The notes below the pieces were generated by a model. That model saw nothing but the letters and a program-made list of their open reading frames with translations, was not told the DNA's origin and ran no database searches. Shown one piece after another: positions 46,483-57,599 of a DNA stretch of 64,000 bases. Source of the stretch: Linnemannia schmuckeri (taxonomy: Eukaryota > Mortierellomycota > Mortierellomycetes > Mortierellales > Mortierellaceae). Position 1 is the stretch's first letter. Each line of letters opens with the position of its first letter. The stretch is from NCBI GenBank assembly GCA_029449235.1, contig JANATG010000005.1, positions 434,001 to 498,000 of the forward strand. The letters run 5' to 3'. Position numbers and translations under genes: made by a program.

Positions 46483-49430
46483 ATGCCAAACTCATCAAAC
46501 GCTACCACCGTCCAGGAACATCTACGGGATCTCCACACTCTTGTCGAGGACTCGCTTAAGCAATGGAACCTCTCCACCAACACCGCCGCTGCCACCGCTC
46601 TTGTCGGACAAGTTCATCCCAGCCGCCTCTCCCATGGTTCGTTCTTGCATTTTACAATCCCACAACAAATGCAAGAAAGTAGTAGGAGCAAAACAAAGCC
46701 GGAAGCAATTGTGAATCTAGAAACTCACCTGGACCATCTTCCTGTTGATTAGAATTGCATCCACTGGGACCTGTGCAGGTGGGCATGCTTCAACGAGATT
46801 TCAAGGAAAAGATCGCGGCGATTCGTGCCATCTGCTTGTCGTTTGCTCAGGGACCGTTGCACCAGTCTATCAGTGTGGGCGACGCCTCTAGTACTTCTGC
46901 TTTTAAAAAGTATTCGACCCTCTTAAAGGTGAAACTTTCATCAATATTTACAGGATATTCCATGGATCGCGTTTAGTTACTGTGGTTGCCCCTCTGTATC
47001 AAATCGAACAATATTAATTTGAAATGGCATTTATTTTTGATGGTAGGAAGAGACACAGTTGGAAGAGGCGTTGTCCTCAGTGAAGGCGAGCATGACACAG
47101 TGTCAGAACACACTGCGGGCAGCTTCTCAGGATGGCAGTATCAAGAAGGATCATTTACTCGGCAGTATCAAGGAAATGGCTACAGGACTCGGGTACGTTC
47201 ATTAGTGAACTAATGAAAATCTTGGCAAGCCACTACCTTCCTCGTTGCGCATACCGGCGTCCTCATTCTGACAATATCACTCGGTTGTGCATTATAATTA
47301 GGTTGGAGTGCTATTTGGATACAGGATCGCGGTCATACAGTGCCTTACCAGTGTCTATTCTGACAATCGGAGGAATAGTCATTGTTGTCGATGTAAGACT
47401 TTGAATGTGTTCAAGCAACAGGGAGCAGTGCGTGTACAATCAGGATCCTAGCTAACAACAATATTTGAATTTGCACCATTAGATCGAAGTGGAGAGTACA
47501 GGAGCTATATTGAGGGTCAAGGTTTCTTTCTTCCCAGAGATTCATCAGGACGAGAGGGTCGACCGATTGTTGGCCAGCAACCTTCGATGCAAATGCGGGA
47601 AGTTGCTACAGACAGAGGACAAATCAGCCACAGCAAACCTCTTGCATCTTCCCGACTGCAGTCGCGACTTTGACGCATTTTCAAAAAATCTGAAGGCCCT
47701 TGCTATCTTGGACAACTTTCAAAAAAAGTACCCTGTCGACTTTTTTCACAATATGCGCGCCATGGATCTGGACCTCAAGGAGCTTTTCCGACGAGAGATG
47801 TAAGCACGTCTTCCACGAGCAGGTTTTCACCAGTTTCTTGCTTTTGTTGCGCTGTTTGGATCGTTTCACTAACATTCCGTTTTCTGTGACACCTAGGCTC
47901 TTGACGAATAATGATATCGAAAGAGTATTCAAGCATGGACACGGTCTCCCAATGACACACGCGGTACTTCCAGGGCCATCTGTTGCGTACTGGGCGCCAA
48001 AGTCGGATCTTCTGGACGTATCATGGAGTGCATTAGCAATGGCGATCGAGCAAGGAGCGAACGAAAAAGTCAAGATCCCGTTCCACAGGATCAGCATCAC
48101 AATGGAAGAGTCGACCGCGTCAGCCTCAGGATATCTACCAGCGGATCGAGCAGGATTTTTGCTGTCGGAGGAAGAAACACAAACATTGAGCGGCCTTTCG
48201 TATGGCAGCATAATGAACGACCAAGGCAGTGTGGGCGCATCAACGATTCTTCAACAGCCTTTAAGATGGGTTGTGCCAACCTCGGACTCGACAATCGAGG
48301 CGACCTATGTGGCGGTTCTTCATCCTCCTGTCGTCGTCTCCGAGGATTTAGCAAAGCAATTAGCGGCCCTCTCAAACCAGGCTGGTTTCAACACTACCAT
48401 GGGCCTGAACAGAGATCAAGGTTACCTCTCACTTCAGGAACTGCTGGTATGACATTGAGTCGTTGTCAAGTACTGTGCTGCTATGAGTACCTTTTTTTGT
48501 TGAGCAACAGCGAGCTAATATTTGTGTCGACTTTTTGTTAATAGGTGAACCGGGCTATAGAGCAAACGCAGTGGGAGATTGTTCTGGATCAAGAACCTAA
48601 TGCAGTCCGCCAGTTGTTTTCATTTGACAGGACAAAATGCGAGGCGCGGTTGTTGCACAGAATTCCTTTCACTCACATCTCTCAAGTCTATATGTGCACA
48701 AAGGTAACCTACTATGGGGCATTCAGGAAGCAAATTGTCTTTGATGCTTGTTGTTACCATTATCATAGTTCCAAGTATTTACATTTGAAATTTTTGATAT
48801 TTTTGGTAGCTCCTCCGCCAACAAATGGTATTCAACGCGTTGTTTCAGAGCTGCTTCAAGGAGACATCATCACCAGAGGAGATCAAGAAGAGACTCGCTG
48901 CGGCGCATACAGGAAACGGAGAAGACAACGATGATAGCAACAACACTGTAGACACAACTCCTGAGGTGGCGATTACTATTCAGACACCACAGCCCCCCAG
49001 CGTCATTCTGGCCTCGTTCACCAACCCGTTCACGGAAACGTCGATGAGGATCGAGATTGTGATCGATCCAGTAACGGCGTCTCCTACTGTGCGACTTGAC
49101 ACAGGAATGGGTCACACCTCGCCGATGGTGGGATTCCATACTGGCGGCGGAGAGTTCCAGTATATGCAGCAGCAGCAACAGGATCAGTACATGCAACACA
49201 ATCAACATCAACGGCAGCAGGATGTGTTTGTGGTTGACAGCGTCAAGTTGACGCACGTACTGTTGCTGTGTGACAGCATCCCGATCTTGGTCCGGTGGAT
49301 CTTGAAGCGGTCGTTTGTGTGGATGAAGGAGCGGCATCAATTGATGGGTAGGCGTGATTCTGTGCAAAGTGGACGGCGACCGTCGTCTCATACTGAGGAT
49401 GGTGGCATCTTGAAGCGTCCTCGTGTGTAA
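46483..49430 (+). CDS. MED1: Mediator complex subunit 1 (MED1)
   Basis: Eight exons give about 720 residues: 46483-46611, 46779-46928, 47047-47192, 47302-47392, 47483-47799, 47897-48446, 48545-48703 and 48810-49430. The end of exon 1 is the weak point: donor CAA|GTTCAT at 46612 keeps phase, but others are possible. The diagnostic Med1 block is GLECYLD followed by SILTIGGIVIVVDIEV. Downstream blocks include AWTFKKxLD-like NFQKKYPVDFF, AYWAPKSDLL, QWEIVLDQEP and a C-terminal beta-rich region ending in HVLLLCDSIPILVRWILKRSF. A Gln-rich insert (QQQQQDQYMQHNQHQ) lies near residue 640. MED1 is a Middle-module subunit linking activators to RNA polymerase II. All later introns are GT-AG and in phase. 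Confidence 0.85.
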
Positions 49431-49672
49431 AATGCAAAAGGCTATCACTTCGACAAATTAAAGAGCAGGTTTTTAAACGTTCTAAAAAGAAAAAAGAAAT
49501 ACATGTATCAGCCAGGCTTAGTCATCTCATCAACTGAAAACAGACGTGTTCTCACCGCCTTTTTCACATTCAAGAACATCATCTGTCATGTCGACTCGCA
49601 ACCAATATAGAAACCTGTAATTTTGATCTGGATTAATCCATAGATGTCGTTCTATTTGTAATCATGGTCTAT

Positions 49673-51625
49673 CTACTCCAGCTCCTCCAGTCGCTCCTTC
49701 GCATTCGAGTCTCCCTGCTCGGCGGCCTTCCGGTACCATTCCATGGCCTTTGACTGGTCCTGGGATACACCTAGACCTTTGCCGTACAAAAGGCCGATCT
49801 TGTATTGGGCATCTGCGTTTCCTTGGTTAGCGGCTTTGAGATACCAGTCCATTGCTTTGACAAAGTCCCGCGGGACACCTCGACCGCTGCTGTGTAGAGC
49901 GCCGATCCTGTATTGGGCATCTGCGTCTCCTTGGTTAGCGGCTTTGAGATACCAGTCCATTGCTTTGACAAAATCCTGTGGAATACCTCGACCGTTGTTG
50001 TGCAGAAGGCCGATCCTGTATTGGGCATTTGCGTCTCCTTGGTTAGCGGCTTTGAGATACCAGTCCATTGCTTTGACAAAATCCTGTGGAATACCTCGGC
50101 CGTTGTTGTGCAGAAGGCCGATCCTGTATTGGGCTTTTGCGTCTCCTTGGTTAGCGGCTTTGAGATACCAGTCCATTGCTTTGGCAAGATCCTGAGGCAC
50201 GCCCTTACCGTCCGCGTATAGACAGCCGATGGTGCATTGAGCTTCTGGATTTCCTTGCTCGGCCGCCTTGAGAAACCAGTCAATTGCTTGAGAGTAGTCT
50301 TGAGGTACACCGTCACCGTCATGATACAGTACGCCTATCCGACTTTGAGCTTCTGCATTTCCTTGCTCGGCGGCTTTGAGGTACCAGACCATCGCTTGGG
50401 CAAAGTCCTGTTCAACACCTTCCCCGCTGTGGTACAGAGTACCGATGTTGCATTGAGCGCGAGCAAGGCCTTGATCAGCAGCCTTGAGATACCAACCCAT
50501 CGCTTTAGCAAAGTCCTGTGCGACACCGTTGCCGCTATTGTATAGAACGCCGATGTTACATTGGGCATCTGCGTTTCCTTGCTTGGCCGCCTTGAGATAC
50601 CAGTTCATTGCTCGAAAATAGTCTTGCGTTACGCCGTAACCTCGTTCATAACAACCTCCGACTTTGCGTTCGCCGATGGCATCCCCTTGATCTGCAGCTT
50701 TGAGATACCAGTCCATGGCCGCTTGGTAGTCCTGTTGAACTCCTTCACCATCTGTGTACATATCGCCCAGTGCGACTTGAGCATCCTTGTCTCCATGAGT
50801 AGCACTTATAATCGTTTGAACCAAGGTCATTTCTTTTGACGCTGTGATTGATGCGCTTTGAGGTGCTTGTGACGAGGGTGAGGGTTTGGCGCCTTAACAG
50901 TATATGGAGTCGGTAGAAGGGCCAGGTCCGTGTTGGTTGACGTTTGTTCATGCAGCAATGCCTGCGATCCTCGAGGTGGTGGTGCAAAACCTGGGTGATC
51001 GATATGAGAATAGTTGTCCATCGCCGTGTTCTCAAGACCGTAAACCGGGTTTCGTCTGACAGTGGATATGGAGGCGGCAGGGGTACTCTGGGAGGCAACG
51101 ACATCCATGTCTGCCTTCGTTTCCTCCTTCTTCTCCTCCTGTGTTGACCCTGGCAGCGGCGATGCCACCTTTGTGTCTACCGATCGATCAACCACAACGA
51201 CATCCAAAACAGTGTTCGGAATGGCAGCAATCCTACGTGGTTCGAGGCTACCATTAATTTATAACAGAAGTGAACAAGGTATTAGCGTATTGTGCGTTTC
51301 TAAATTATTCCTCGACCTTTGCCCACCTTTGCCAATCTTTGCCAACCAACCAATTGAAGCAACAGCACTTGTATGCATACACCATGAGATCAAGTCCTTT
51401 CAGAAAAGGAACCACCCTCGACTTGTGTCGAACCTGCACTGCGTCCTCGAAAGCCTGGAGGATATCGTCCCAGAGAACGACTCGTTTATGGGTCTTGGGG
51501 TCGATGATTGTGTCGACATGGAATATCTCGTCGGAGGTGGGGGGTGGGATCGCAGAAAGAGCGAGGTTCCTGTTGACGGATCGAAGTGCCTGCACCTGTT
51601 CCTGAGGGTCATCTTCGTCGTTCAT
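49673..51625 (-). CDS. Sel1-repeat protein (copy A), 10 repeats, linker frameshift
   Basis: Exon 1 (51381-51625) encodes the 81-residue family module: DEIFHVDTIIDPKTHKRVV, LWDDILQAFED, RVVPFLKGLDLM. It ends in a phase-2 donor (GT|GTATGC). Exon 2 starts at 51247 with LEPRRIAAIPNTVLDVVVV, then RRNPVYGLENTAMDNYSHID and a Ser/Pro linker. One base is missing near 50889-50895 compared with the related copy B (GGCGCC versus GGTTCC), so the N-terminal frame ends at a TGA (50827) that overlaps the ATG at 50830. From there 385 residues are open to 49673: ten Sel1 repeats of 36 residues (AQxxIGxLYxxGxGVxxDxxKAMDWYLKAA). No splice pair I can find restores the frame. The Sel1 half could be made from its own ATG. 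Sel1 solenoids act as scaffolds. Confidence 0.7.
49922..50137. repeat. Two near-identical 108-bp tandem units (Sel1 repeats)
   Basis: Units 49922-50029 and 50030-50137 differ at only a few bases, including CGA versus CGG and one near the unit end. They encode two successive 36-residue Sel1 repeats. The flanking units on both sides are more diverged, which implies a recent duplication or gene conversion inside copy A. Confidence 0.85.
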
Positions 51626-52214
51626 TCCTCTGTAAGCGAGGGATGATGAGAGGAAAGCAAAGGCTGTGAGGGGTTTTGATGGAGGTAAATGAGGGATGTC
51701 CTAACGGGGTTGAATGAGGGGAAAGGCGAGGGTGGGTGGGAGAGCAAAGGTGTGTGAAAGGGATGGGCGAGGGAAGAAGAAAAAAGAAAAGCAGAAAAGA
51801 GAACGTGGGCAAAAAATTAAAAACACCTCGCCATATGGGTGGATGTGGCAGTGGGAGGATGGTGCTTTAGAAGGTACCGTTCGACAATAACGCTTTGGCT
51901 CATGTTTATTAAGGTCGACAAGATTTTCTACATAAAAAAAGAAAGCACTGTCAAGTATTTTAAACAAGAAAAGGAAGCGGCGAGGTGCAATCCAAGGACA
52001 AGAACTTGACTCTGTGAGAACTCTTTTTCGTTCAAAAAAAAAGTATGCTCATGCATGGTTGAGCCATGGCATCTCGGAGGCGTGTCGGTCCTTTCGAGGT
52101 AGAAACACAATCACCTTCAAACCATCGACAAGTTACGTATTGCATTTTCGACTGTTTATTTATTAGTCACTCTGCTCCACGGTGTAGTCCCCTGCCTTCA
52201 TACCTCCATCCTTC
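51626..52214. other. Upstream region of Sel1 copy A
   Basis: Contains the leader of copy A, including an acceptor-like TTACAG just before the ATG that may end a 5' UTR intron, and the 3' side of pseudogene E. No other gene is seen. Confidence 0.45.
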
Positions 52215-53923
52215 TCATTGCTTTCGAGTATCCTGATCCGCCACCTTTTGATACCACTCCATGGCCTTTGATAGTCCTGAGGTACACTTCCACTATGTTC
52301 ATACATATTGCCGACATTGTACTGAGCACACGCAACCCCTGTTTAGGAGACTTCAAATACCACTCCATTGGTTGTGAATAGTCCTGGTCCACGCCGTCCG
52401 CACCTTCATCATACAGCTTGCCGATATAGCGTTGGGCATCTGCATGTTCTTTATCGGCCACCTTGAGATACCAATGCATTGCTTGGGCAATATCTCGAGC
52501 AACACCTAGAACGTTCTTACACAAAAGGCCGATGATGAAGTGTGCATTTGGGTCTCCCTGGTGGGACGTTTGAAGATACCAGTCCATCGCTCGATGGTAG
52601 CCTTGAGGAACACCATGACCTCGATCGTACAGGATACCGATGTTGTACTGAGATTGTGCATATCCTTGATCGACCGCCTTAAGGTACCACCGTATCGCTC
52701 GGGAATAATCCCGAGGAACACCTTTACCTTTGTCTTACAAATAGCCGATATCGCATTGAGCAAATGGATCACTCTGGTTGGCGGCTTTGATGTACCATTC
52801 CATCGCCTGGGAAATGTCCTGAGGCAAACCGTTGCCTTTCTCATACGAATAGCCGATGGTGCATTGAGCATCCGCACATCCCTTCTCGGTTGCTTTGAAG
52901 CACAAGTGCACGGTTGTCCTGTAGTTCTGAGAGACCCCATGACCATGGCCGTAAAGATGAGCGACCTTGCGCTGACCAACTGGGTCGCCTTGGTCGACGG
53001 ATCTGAGATACCAGTGCATGACAGCTTGGTAGTTTTGTTCTATTCTCCGGCCACTCTTGCACAGATCTCCAAGAGCGACCTGTGCATCCTTGTCTCCGAG
53101 CTTGGTGTTGTTGATCATCTGGATCAACTCTTCTGCAGTCGTTCTTGGTGAGGCGACGTTCTGCGACCCCCATGATTAAATCTTATCACTATTGCTGGAA
53201 TTCGGTAGCAGAAGGAGATCCTTGTTGATTAATATTTGCTCGTCCTGAGCCTGTGGCCCTCGAATTAATGTCACCTCTCAGATAGGCACATAGGATATGT
53301 GCTGACTATTTCTGTTTCGTCGAGGTTGTCGCATTGATTTTGATCAGCTGTTGCGCCACTGCTGACGCAGATCGAATCTTCATCATTTTTGTCCGCGCTT
53401 TCTGCTTCCTCCTTTGGCATGATCCTACACAAATCCTCTTCGATGGCGACCAGGCGACAGCCATCCTCGACTATATTCATGGCAGAGCTCAGTACGGCTG
53501 TCCTATTTGTTTTGTTCATTGTTGAAACAAATGAGGAAAGCAGTTGGTTGTGGGTTTTCAGCAGAAAATATATCCTCTTGAATTATTTTATGCAAGCTCA
53601 GCATTGAGTAAGCAAAGGAAAAAACATGAAAAATGCAATCCGTTGGCGTCACATACGTTTTGTGGTCCGGTTCCTTCGAAAAGGGAATCATTGCTCTGAC
53701 TTCGTCACCAATATTTAGCTTGTCCTCAACTGTCGAAAGAGTAATATCGTTTGAAGAGACCAATTCATTTTGAGTAATAGGGTCTTCGACAAGGGTGTTG
53801 ACATGGGAGACCTCTTCCTTTGGGCTGGTGGGATCGATAGAAGTAGGTAAAAGTAAAAGATTGTTGTTGTTGGCTGAACCGAGGCACTTGATCGATATCA
53901 TTAGAAGCGCTTTCTTGTAGCAT
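52215..53923 (-). pseudogene. Sel1-repeat protein pseudogene (copy E), 8 repeats
   Basis: All segments of the family are recognisable but broken. Exon-1 module: ATG at 53921-53923 and MLQESASND, a frame change near 53885, then EEVSHVNTLVEDPITQNE and RAMIPFSKEPDHKT, ending at the phase-2 donor AC|GTATGT. The acceptor ATATAG|TCGAGG (about 53478) matches the family position, but the exon-2 start is unreadable. The linker RGPQAQDEQILINKDLLLLP is present, then an in-frame TAA just before GSQNVASPRTTAEELIQ. Sel1 repeats follow from 53127, with TAA replacing the Tyr of the LYD motif at 52735-52737. Two further single-base shifts lie in the last repeats (near 52345 and 52275). The last stop is at 52215-52217. 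The signature motif is not visible in this copy. Confidence 0.75.
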
Positions 53924-54295
53924 TTTTAGTATATAAAGAAGCGATAGCGTGAGTGCGACGAATGAAAAATAAAAAAGGGCTGTGAGAAGGAGAGATGGAT
54001 GTGTGGACAAGGAGAAAAAAAAATAAAGGAAAAGGTGGAAAGGCATTACGGACAAATAAAAAACAAAAAAGTTACTTTTTTCTTGGTCACCATTCCATTG
54101 TGAATTTTAAGATACATTTTTGGCACGTATTTCTTCCAGTCACATTCATTCACGCAATTGCTGGCACAAAAACAAAGAAACAAAGGGACATCTCCAACTC
54201 ATTCACTACAGTTGAAGCACACAAAAAGAAGCATTCGAATGCCTGCTATCTCTTGAAACTTCCTTTTTTTTTTGCACACACTGGATATTTTTGTT
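53924..54295. other. Gap between Sel1 copies E and C
   Basis: A/T-rich; upstream region of copy E and 3' region of copy C. Nothing recognisable. Confidence 0.5.
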
Positions 54296-55557
54296 CTAGA
54301 TGTAATTAATGTACTTCTTACTCATTTTATCTAACATCTTCAAAGCATCCGTGTTTCCCTGATCAGCGGCTTTGTGATACCACTCCGTGGCCTTTGCATA
54401 GTCTTGGGGCACTTCTCGACCGAGCTGATGATAGAGGCCGACATTGTACTGCGCACCTGCATGCCCCTGCTCGGCGGCCTTGAGAAACCATTCCAACGCT
54501 ACTGAATTGTCCTTAGGAACACCGGAACCGAGACTGTACATAACACCTACTCTGTGCTGTCCTTCTGGATTATCTTGGCTGGCAGCCTTAAGATACCAGT
54601 CCATCGCTGCCATATAATCCTGCTCGACTCCCTGACCTTCCTTGTACATGTCACCCAGAGCGACCTGGGCATTATTATCTCCTTGACTAGCACCGATGAC
54701 CGCCTTGGTAAAATCTCTACCGGGTGTGGAGAACTCCTGTGACCTTGACGATTGGGCTGAGCTGCTTGTTGTAAGATACTCCTGCGGTCCCAGCGAATGG
54801 GCACTACTGGTACTGCCGGAGTGATGGTGCATTAGAGATGCTTTGTCAGTTGGCGGCGGGACATATGACCAGACTTGTAATCCTTGAGCTGATGGGGCTG
54901 CAGCGGGTCTGTTGATATGGGAGTAGTCGTCCATAGCCGCGTTTTCAAGACCGTGGACTGAGTGCCGTTCGATGGTGCCAATGGTGGTACCATTCTGAAA
55001 TAACACAGCGGTCTTGTCCGTCTTTTCCACTGTCTTCTCCACTCGCAGTGGCACAGATGCTGGTTCTTCTGGGACGTTCCTAGGTGACTTGACCTCCGTA
55101 TCAACCAGAGGACCACCAACAATAACATCCAAAACAGTGTCGGGCATAGCGGCAATCCTGCGCGGTTCGAGACTATGGTCCATTCACGGCAGAAGAAAAC
55201 AAGAGACATTAGAACGCCATCTCTTTGCAGAAATCATTCATCTGTGTTCTTTCTTTGCCCCTTGCTCGAACAGCAAGTGCTATGCTCTTTTGTAAGTAAG
55301 TGTCTTGCTTACATTTTAAGGTCTGATCCTCTTAGAAAGGGGATCATCTTGGCCTTGTCTCGAACATGCACTCCCTCCTCGAACGCCTGGAGAATATCCT
55401 CCCAGAAAACGAATTCCTTTTGGGTCTCAGGGTCCACGTAGCAAACGACGTAAAATACGTCGTCCGTGCTTGCGGGTGGAATAGCAGAGAGTCGGAGGCT
55501 TTTGTGAACCGAACGGATTGCCTGGTAATTTTCCTGGGAACTGGCTTCTTGAGCCAT
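54296..55557 (-). CDS. Sel1-repeat protein (copy C)
   Basis: Two exons (55313-55557 and 54296-55172) give 373 residues with an intact frame. The exon-1 module is exactly 245 nt, as in copy A (MAQEASSQENYQAIRSVHK, then DDVFYVVCYVDPETQKEFV, WEDILQAFEE, MIPFLRGSDLK). The donor AT|GTAAGC is phase 2. Exon 2: LEPRRIAAMPDTVLDVIVGG, then one diverged signature (VHGLENAAMDDYSHINRP), a Ser/Thr-rich linker, GRDFTKAVIGASQGDNNAQ, and three Sel1 repeats plus a partial fourth. The shared intron position and module length show these genes are duplicates. Probably a cytosolic scaffold with no enzyme motif; its partners are unknown. A longer frame to 55890 exists, but its extra N-terminal part is low complexity. 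Confidence 0.78.
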
Positions 55558-56122
55558 TTTTGGATACACAGATAATAAGCAAAGGAGAGAAGGGGAGCGA
55601 GCGAGCGAGATAGAGAGTAGGGAAGAGAAAGTAGATAACGTGTACTGTGATGGGGGTAGAGGATGGAGAGGAAGGGTAAATGTAAGAATGAGAGAATTAA
55701 GGACAGGATGAAGGGTAAGGAGAGGATGAAGTGAGGGTGAAGAGGAAGATGAGTGGTAAAAGAGAGAGGAAAGGCGAAAAAAGAGAGAGAAAAAAAGGTG
55801 CGTAACGACAGGGGTGAAAGACAATGGCTGGAAACCCTCGGAGTTTCGACACAAGCTAGCGCCTTGGCCCATGTTTACATCTTTATCCATTTATGCAAAG
55901 TGATTGCTTGATATTTGAATGAGAAGATCGAGAAAAAAGAGCACTTGTTGAAAAGAACACTTGTTGGACAATGGAATCACAATCAAGTAGTCAACCGGAA
56001 CATAGAAGCGTCAATACATGATCAAACATCTTGTATTCTTGGAGACAACTTGGCTCCTTTGTGGAAGATATTTGTCCTGTCTCGATAATTTTTTATTTTC
56101 TCGAATTCAGTTATGGATCGCT
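55558..56122. other. Gap between Sel1 copies C and D
   Basis: Purine-rich stretch (about 55580-55810) upstream of copy C, then A/T-rich DNA containing the 3' end of copy D. No gene is seen. Confidence 0.45.
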
Positions 56123-57145
56123 TTACTCAGTGTGGCCTGTTCTCCTCAGACCCTCCAGATTCTTGGTTGCCTTCACGAGTCCCTGATCGGCGGCCTTTTG
56201 GTACCACTCCTGAGCCTTTCGATAATCTTGAGGTGCACCTTGACCTTTGCTATACAGATCGCCAATATTATACTGAGCACGCGCGAAGCCCTGATGAGCG
56301 GCCTTTAGATACCACTCCATCGCTTGGGAAACATCCTGGGAAACACCTTGACCGAGTTCGTACAAGACACCGACATTGCATTGAGCGCGTGCATATCCTT
56401 GATTAGCAGCTTTGAGAAACCAGTCCATCGCTCGGGAGTAGTCCTGGGGCACACCATGTCCTTGGTCGTACAAGACACCGATGTTGCACTGGGCGGGCGC
56501 GTTGCCTTGGTTAGCCGCTTTGAGGTACCATTCCAATGCTGTTGTGTAATCTTGAAGCACACCGAGACCGAGGTTGTACATCACTCCGACTTTGCGCTGA
56601 CCGTTTGCATCACCTTCATTGGCAGCCTTGAGGTACCAATCCATCGCTGCTACGTATTCCTGCTTAACTCCTTTGCCGTCTTTGAACATGTCGCCGAGAG
56701 CCACCTGGGCAGCCCTGTCTCCTTGGCTGGCGCTGATAGTCATTTGAACAAAATCCCTGTTGCCAAGATCAGGATACTCCTGTGGGCCTAGTGAGCGTGT
56801 GTAAATGACACCGGAAGGATCTGACGCTAAGGAGTCCTCGTCGGTGGATGGTGCGATATATGGCCACGCTTGAGGTCCACGAGCTCCTGGCCGCGCCTCA
56901 AAGGGCCTGTCGATGTGGGAATAGTTGTCCATCGCCGCTTCCTCAAGACCCCAGACCGGGTTGCGCCTGACAGCGGAGTTGGCAGAAGGGTACTGTGGTG
57001 AGACAGGTCTGTCGATGTGGGAATAGTTGTCCATCGCCGTCTCCTCGAGGCCATAGACTGGGCTGCGGGTCATTTTTAATTTGGTTGAGTCCGAGTGTGG
57101 TGGAGCGTGTGAGTTCGGTGTTAGTTTGGTGTTTGTGGACGGCAA
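56123..57145 (-). CDS. Sel1-repeat protein (copy D), no exon-1 module
   Basis: A single exon gives 340 residues from ATG 57145; a second in-frame ATG at 57073 lies directly before the first signature motif. The frame is intact. It carries two tandem signatures, SPVYGLEETAMDNYSHIDRP and NPVWGLEEAAMDNYSHIDRP, separated by 9 residues. An ARGPQAW linker and NRDFVQMTISASQGDRAAQ follow, then five Sel1 repeats and a partial sixth (WYQKAADQGLVKATKNLE). The family's N-terminal module and its intron are absent upstream. Either D lost them or it is the simpler form. Expected to be a solenoid scaffold. Confidence 0.78.
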   Translation of the reverse strand: MPSTNTKLTPNSHAPPHSDSTKLKMTRSPVYGLEETAMDNYSHIDRPVSPQYPSANSAVRRNPVWGLEEAAMDNYSHIDRPFEARPGARGPQAWPYIAPSTDEDSLASDPSGVIYTRSLGPQEYPDLGNRDFVQMTISASQGDRAAQVALGDMFKDGKGVKQEYVAAMDWYLKAANEGDANGQRKVGVMYNLGLGVLQDYTTALEWYLKAANQGNAPAQCNIGVLYDQGHGVPQDYSRAMDWFLKAANQGYARAQCNVGVLYELGQGVSQDVSQAMEWYLKAAHQGFARAQYNIGDLYSKGQGAPQDYRKAQEWYQKAADQGLVKATKNLEGLRRTGHTE

Positions 57146-57599
57146 TGAAGGAAGACGAGGAGTTTTTTGAGCGAGTGGGTTAAATAGGAAAAAGCAAATA
57201 GAAGGGAAAAGGAGTTCACAGACCGCTATATTCGCTTTACCATTTCTGTGATAGCGGAGAATTCAAATTCATGCAAAATGGGCCAGGCACAAACTAAAAA
57301 ATTGACATTCGACAAAAAGTCCCATGCGAGCAATGAGAGCTGCTGTGCGACATTACCTTTTTGCTTTTTTTTTTTTTTTTTTTTTTGACTCTAAACAGGT
57401 ACATTTGTCTCATGTATCCTTTCTGCCTTTTACCCTGCCCATTTTTTTGTATCGACAATCAAGATTAGGCACGCGGATCGACGATCAGTCGACAACCGGA
57501 TGAAGGCTCGCTATGTAACCCTTAGCAAGCAATCATTCTTTGTAGACGTGTCTGTTTTACGAAATTGTTTTGGATACATGTCTTAGTACTCTCTAAAAG
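57146..57599. other. Upstream of Sel1 copy D, T22 tract
   Basis: A/T-rich DNA with T22 at 57365-57386. I searched it for the Sel1-family exon-1 module and did not see it. Confidence 0.5.

Noticed and set aside
49922..50137. CRISPR-like array
   Set aside because: The near-identical 108-bp units are directly adjacent without spacers and encode Sel1 repeats; the genome is eukaryotic.
49743..50545. Plus-strand open frames across Sel1 copy A
   Set aside because: They are open only because the 108-bp repeat has no stop in that antisense frame; the residues repeat with the same period and match no family.
55558..55890. N-terminal extension of Sel1 copy C
   Set aside because: The frame is open further upstream, but the added residues are Ser/Leu-rich simple sequence; the other copies start at the equivalent of ATG 55557.
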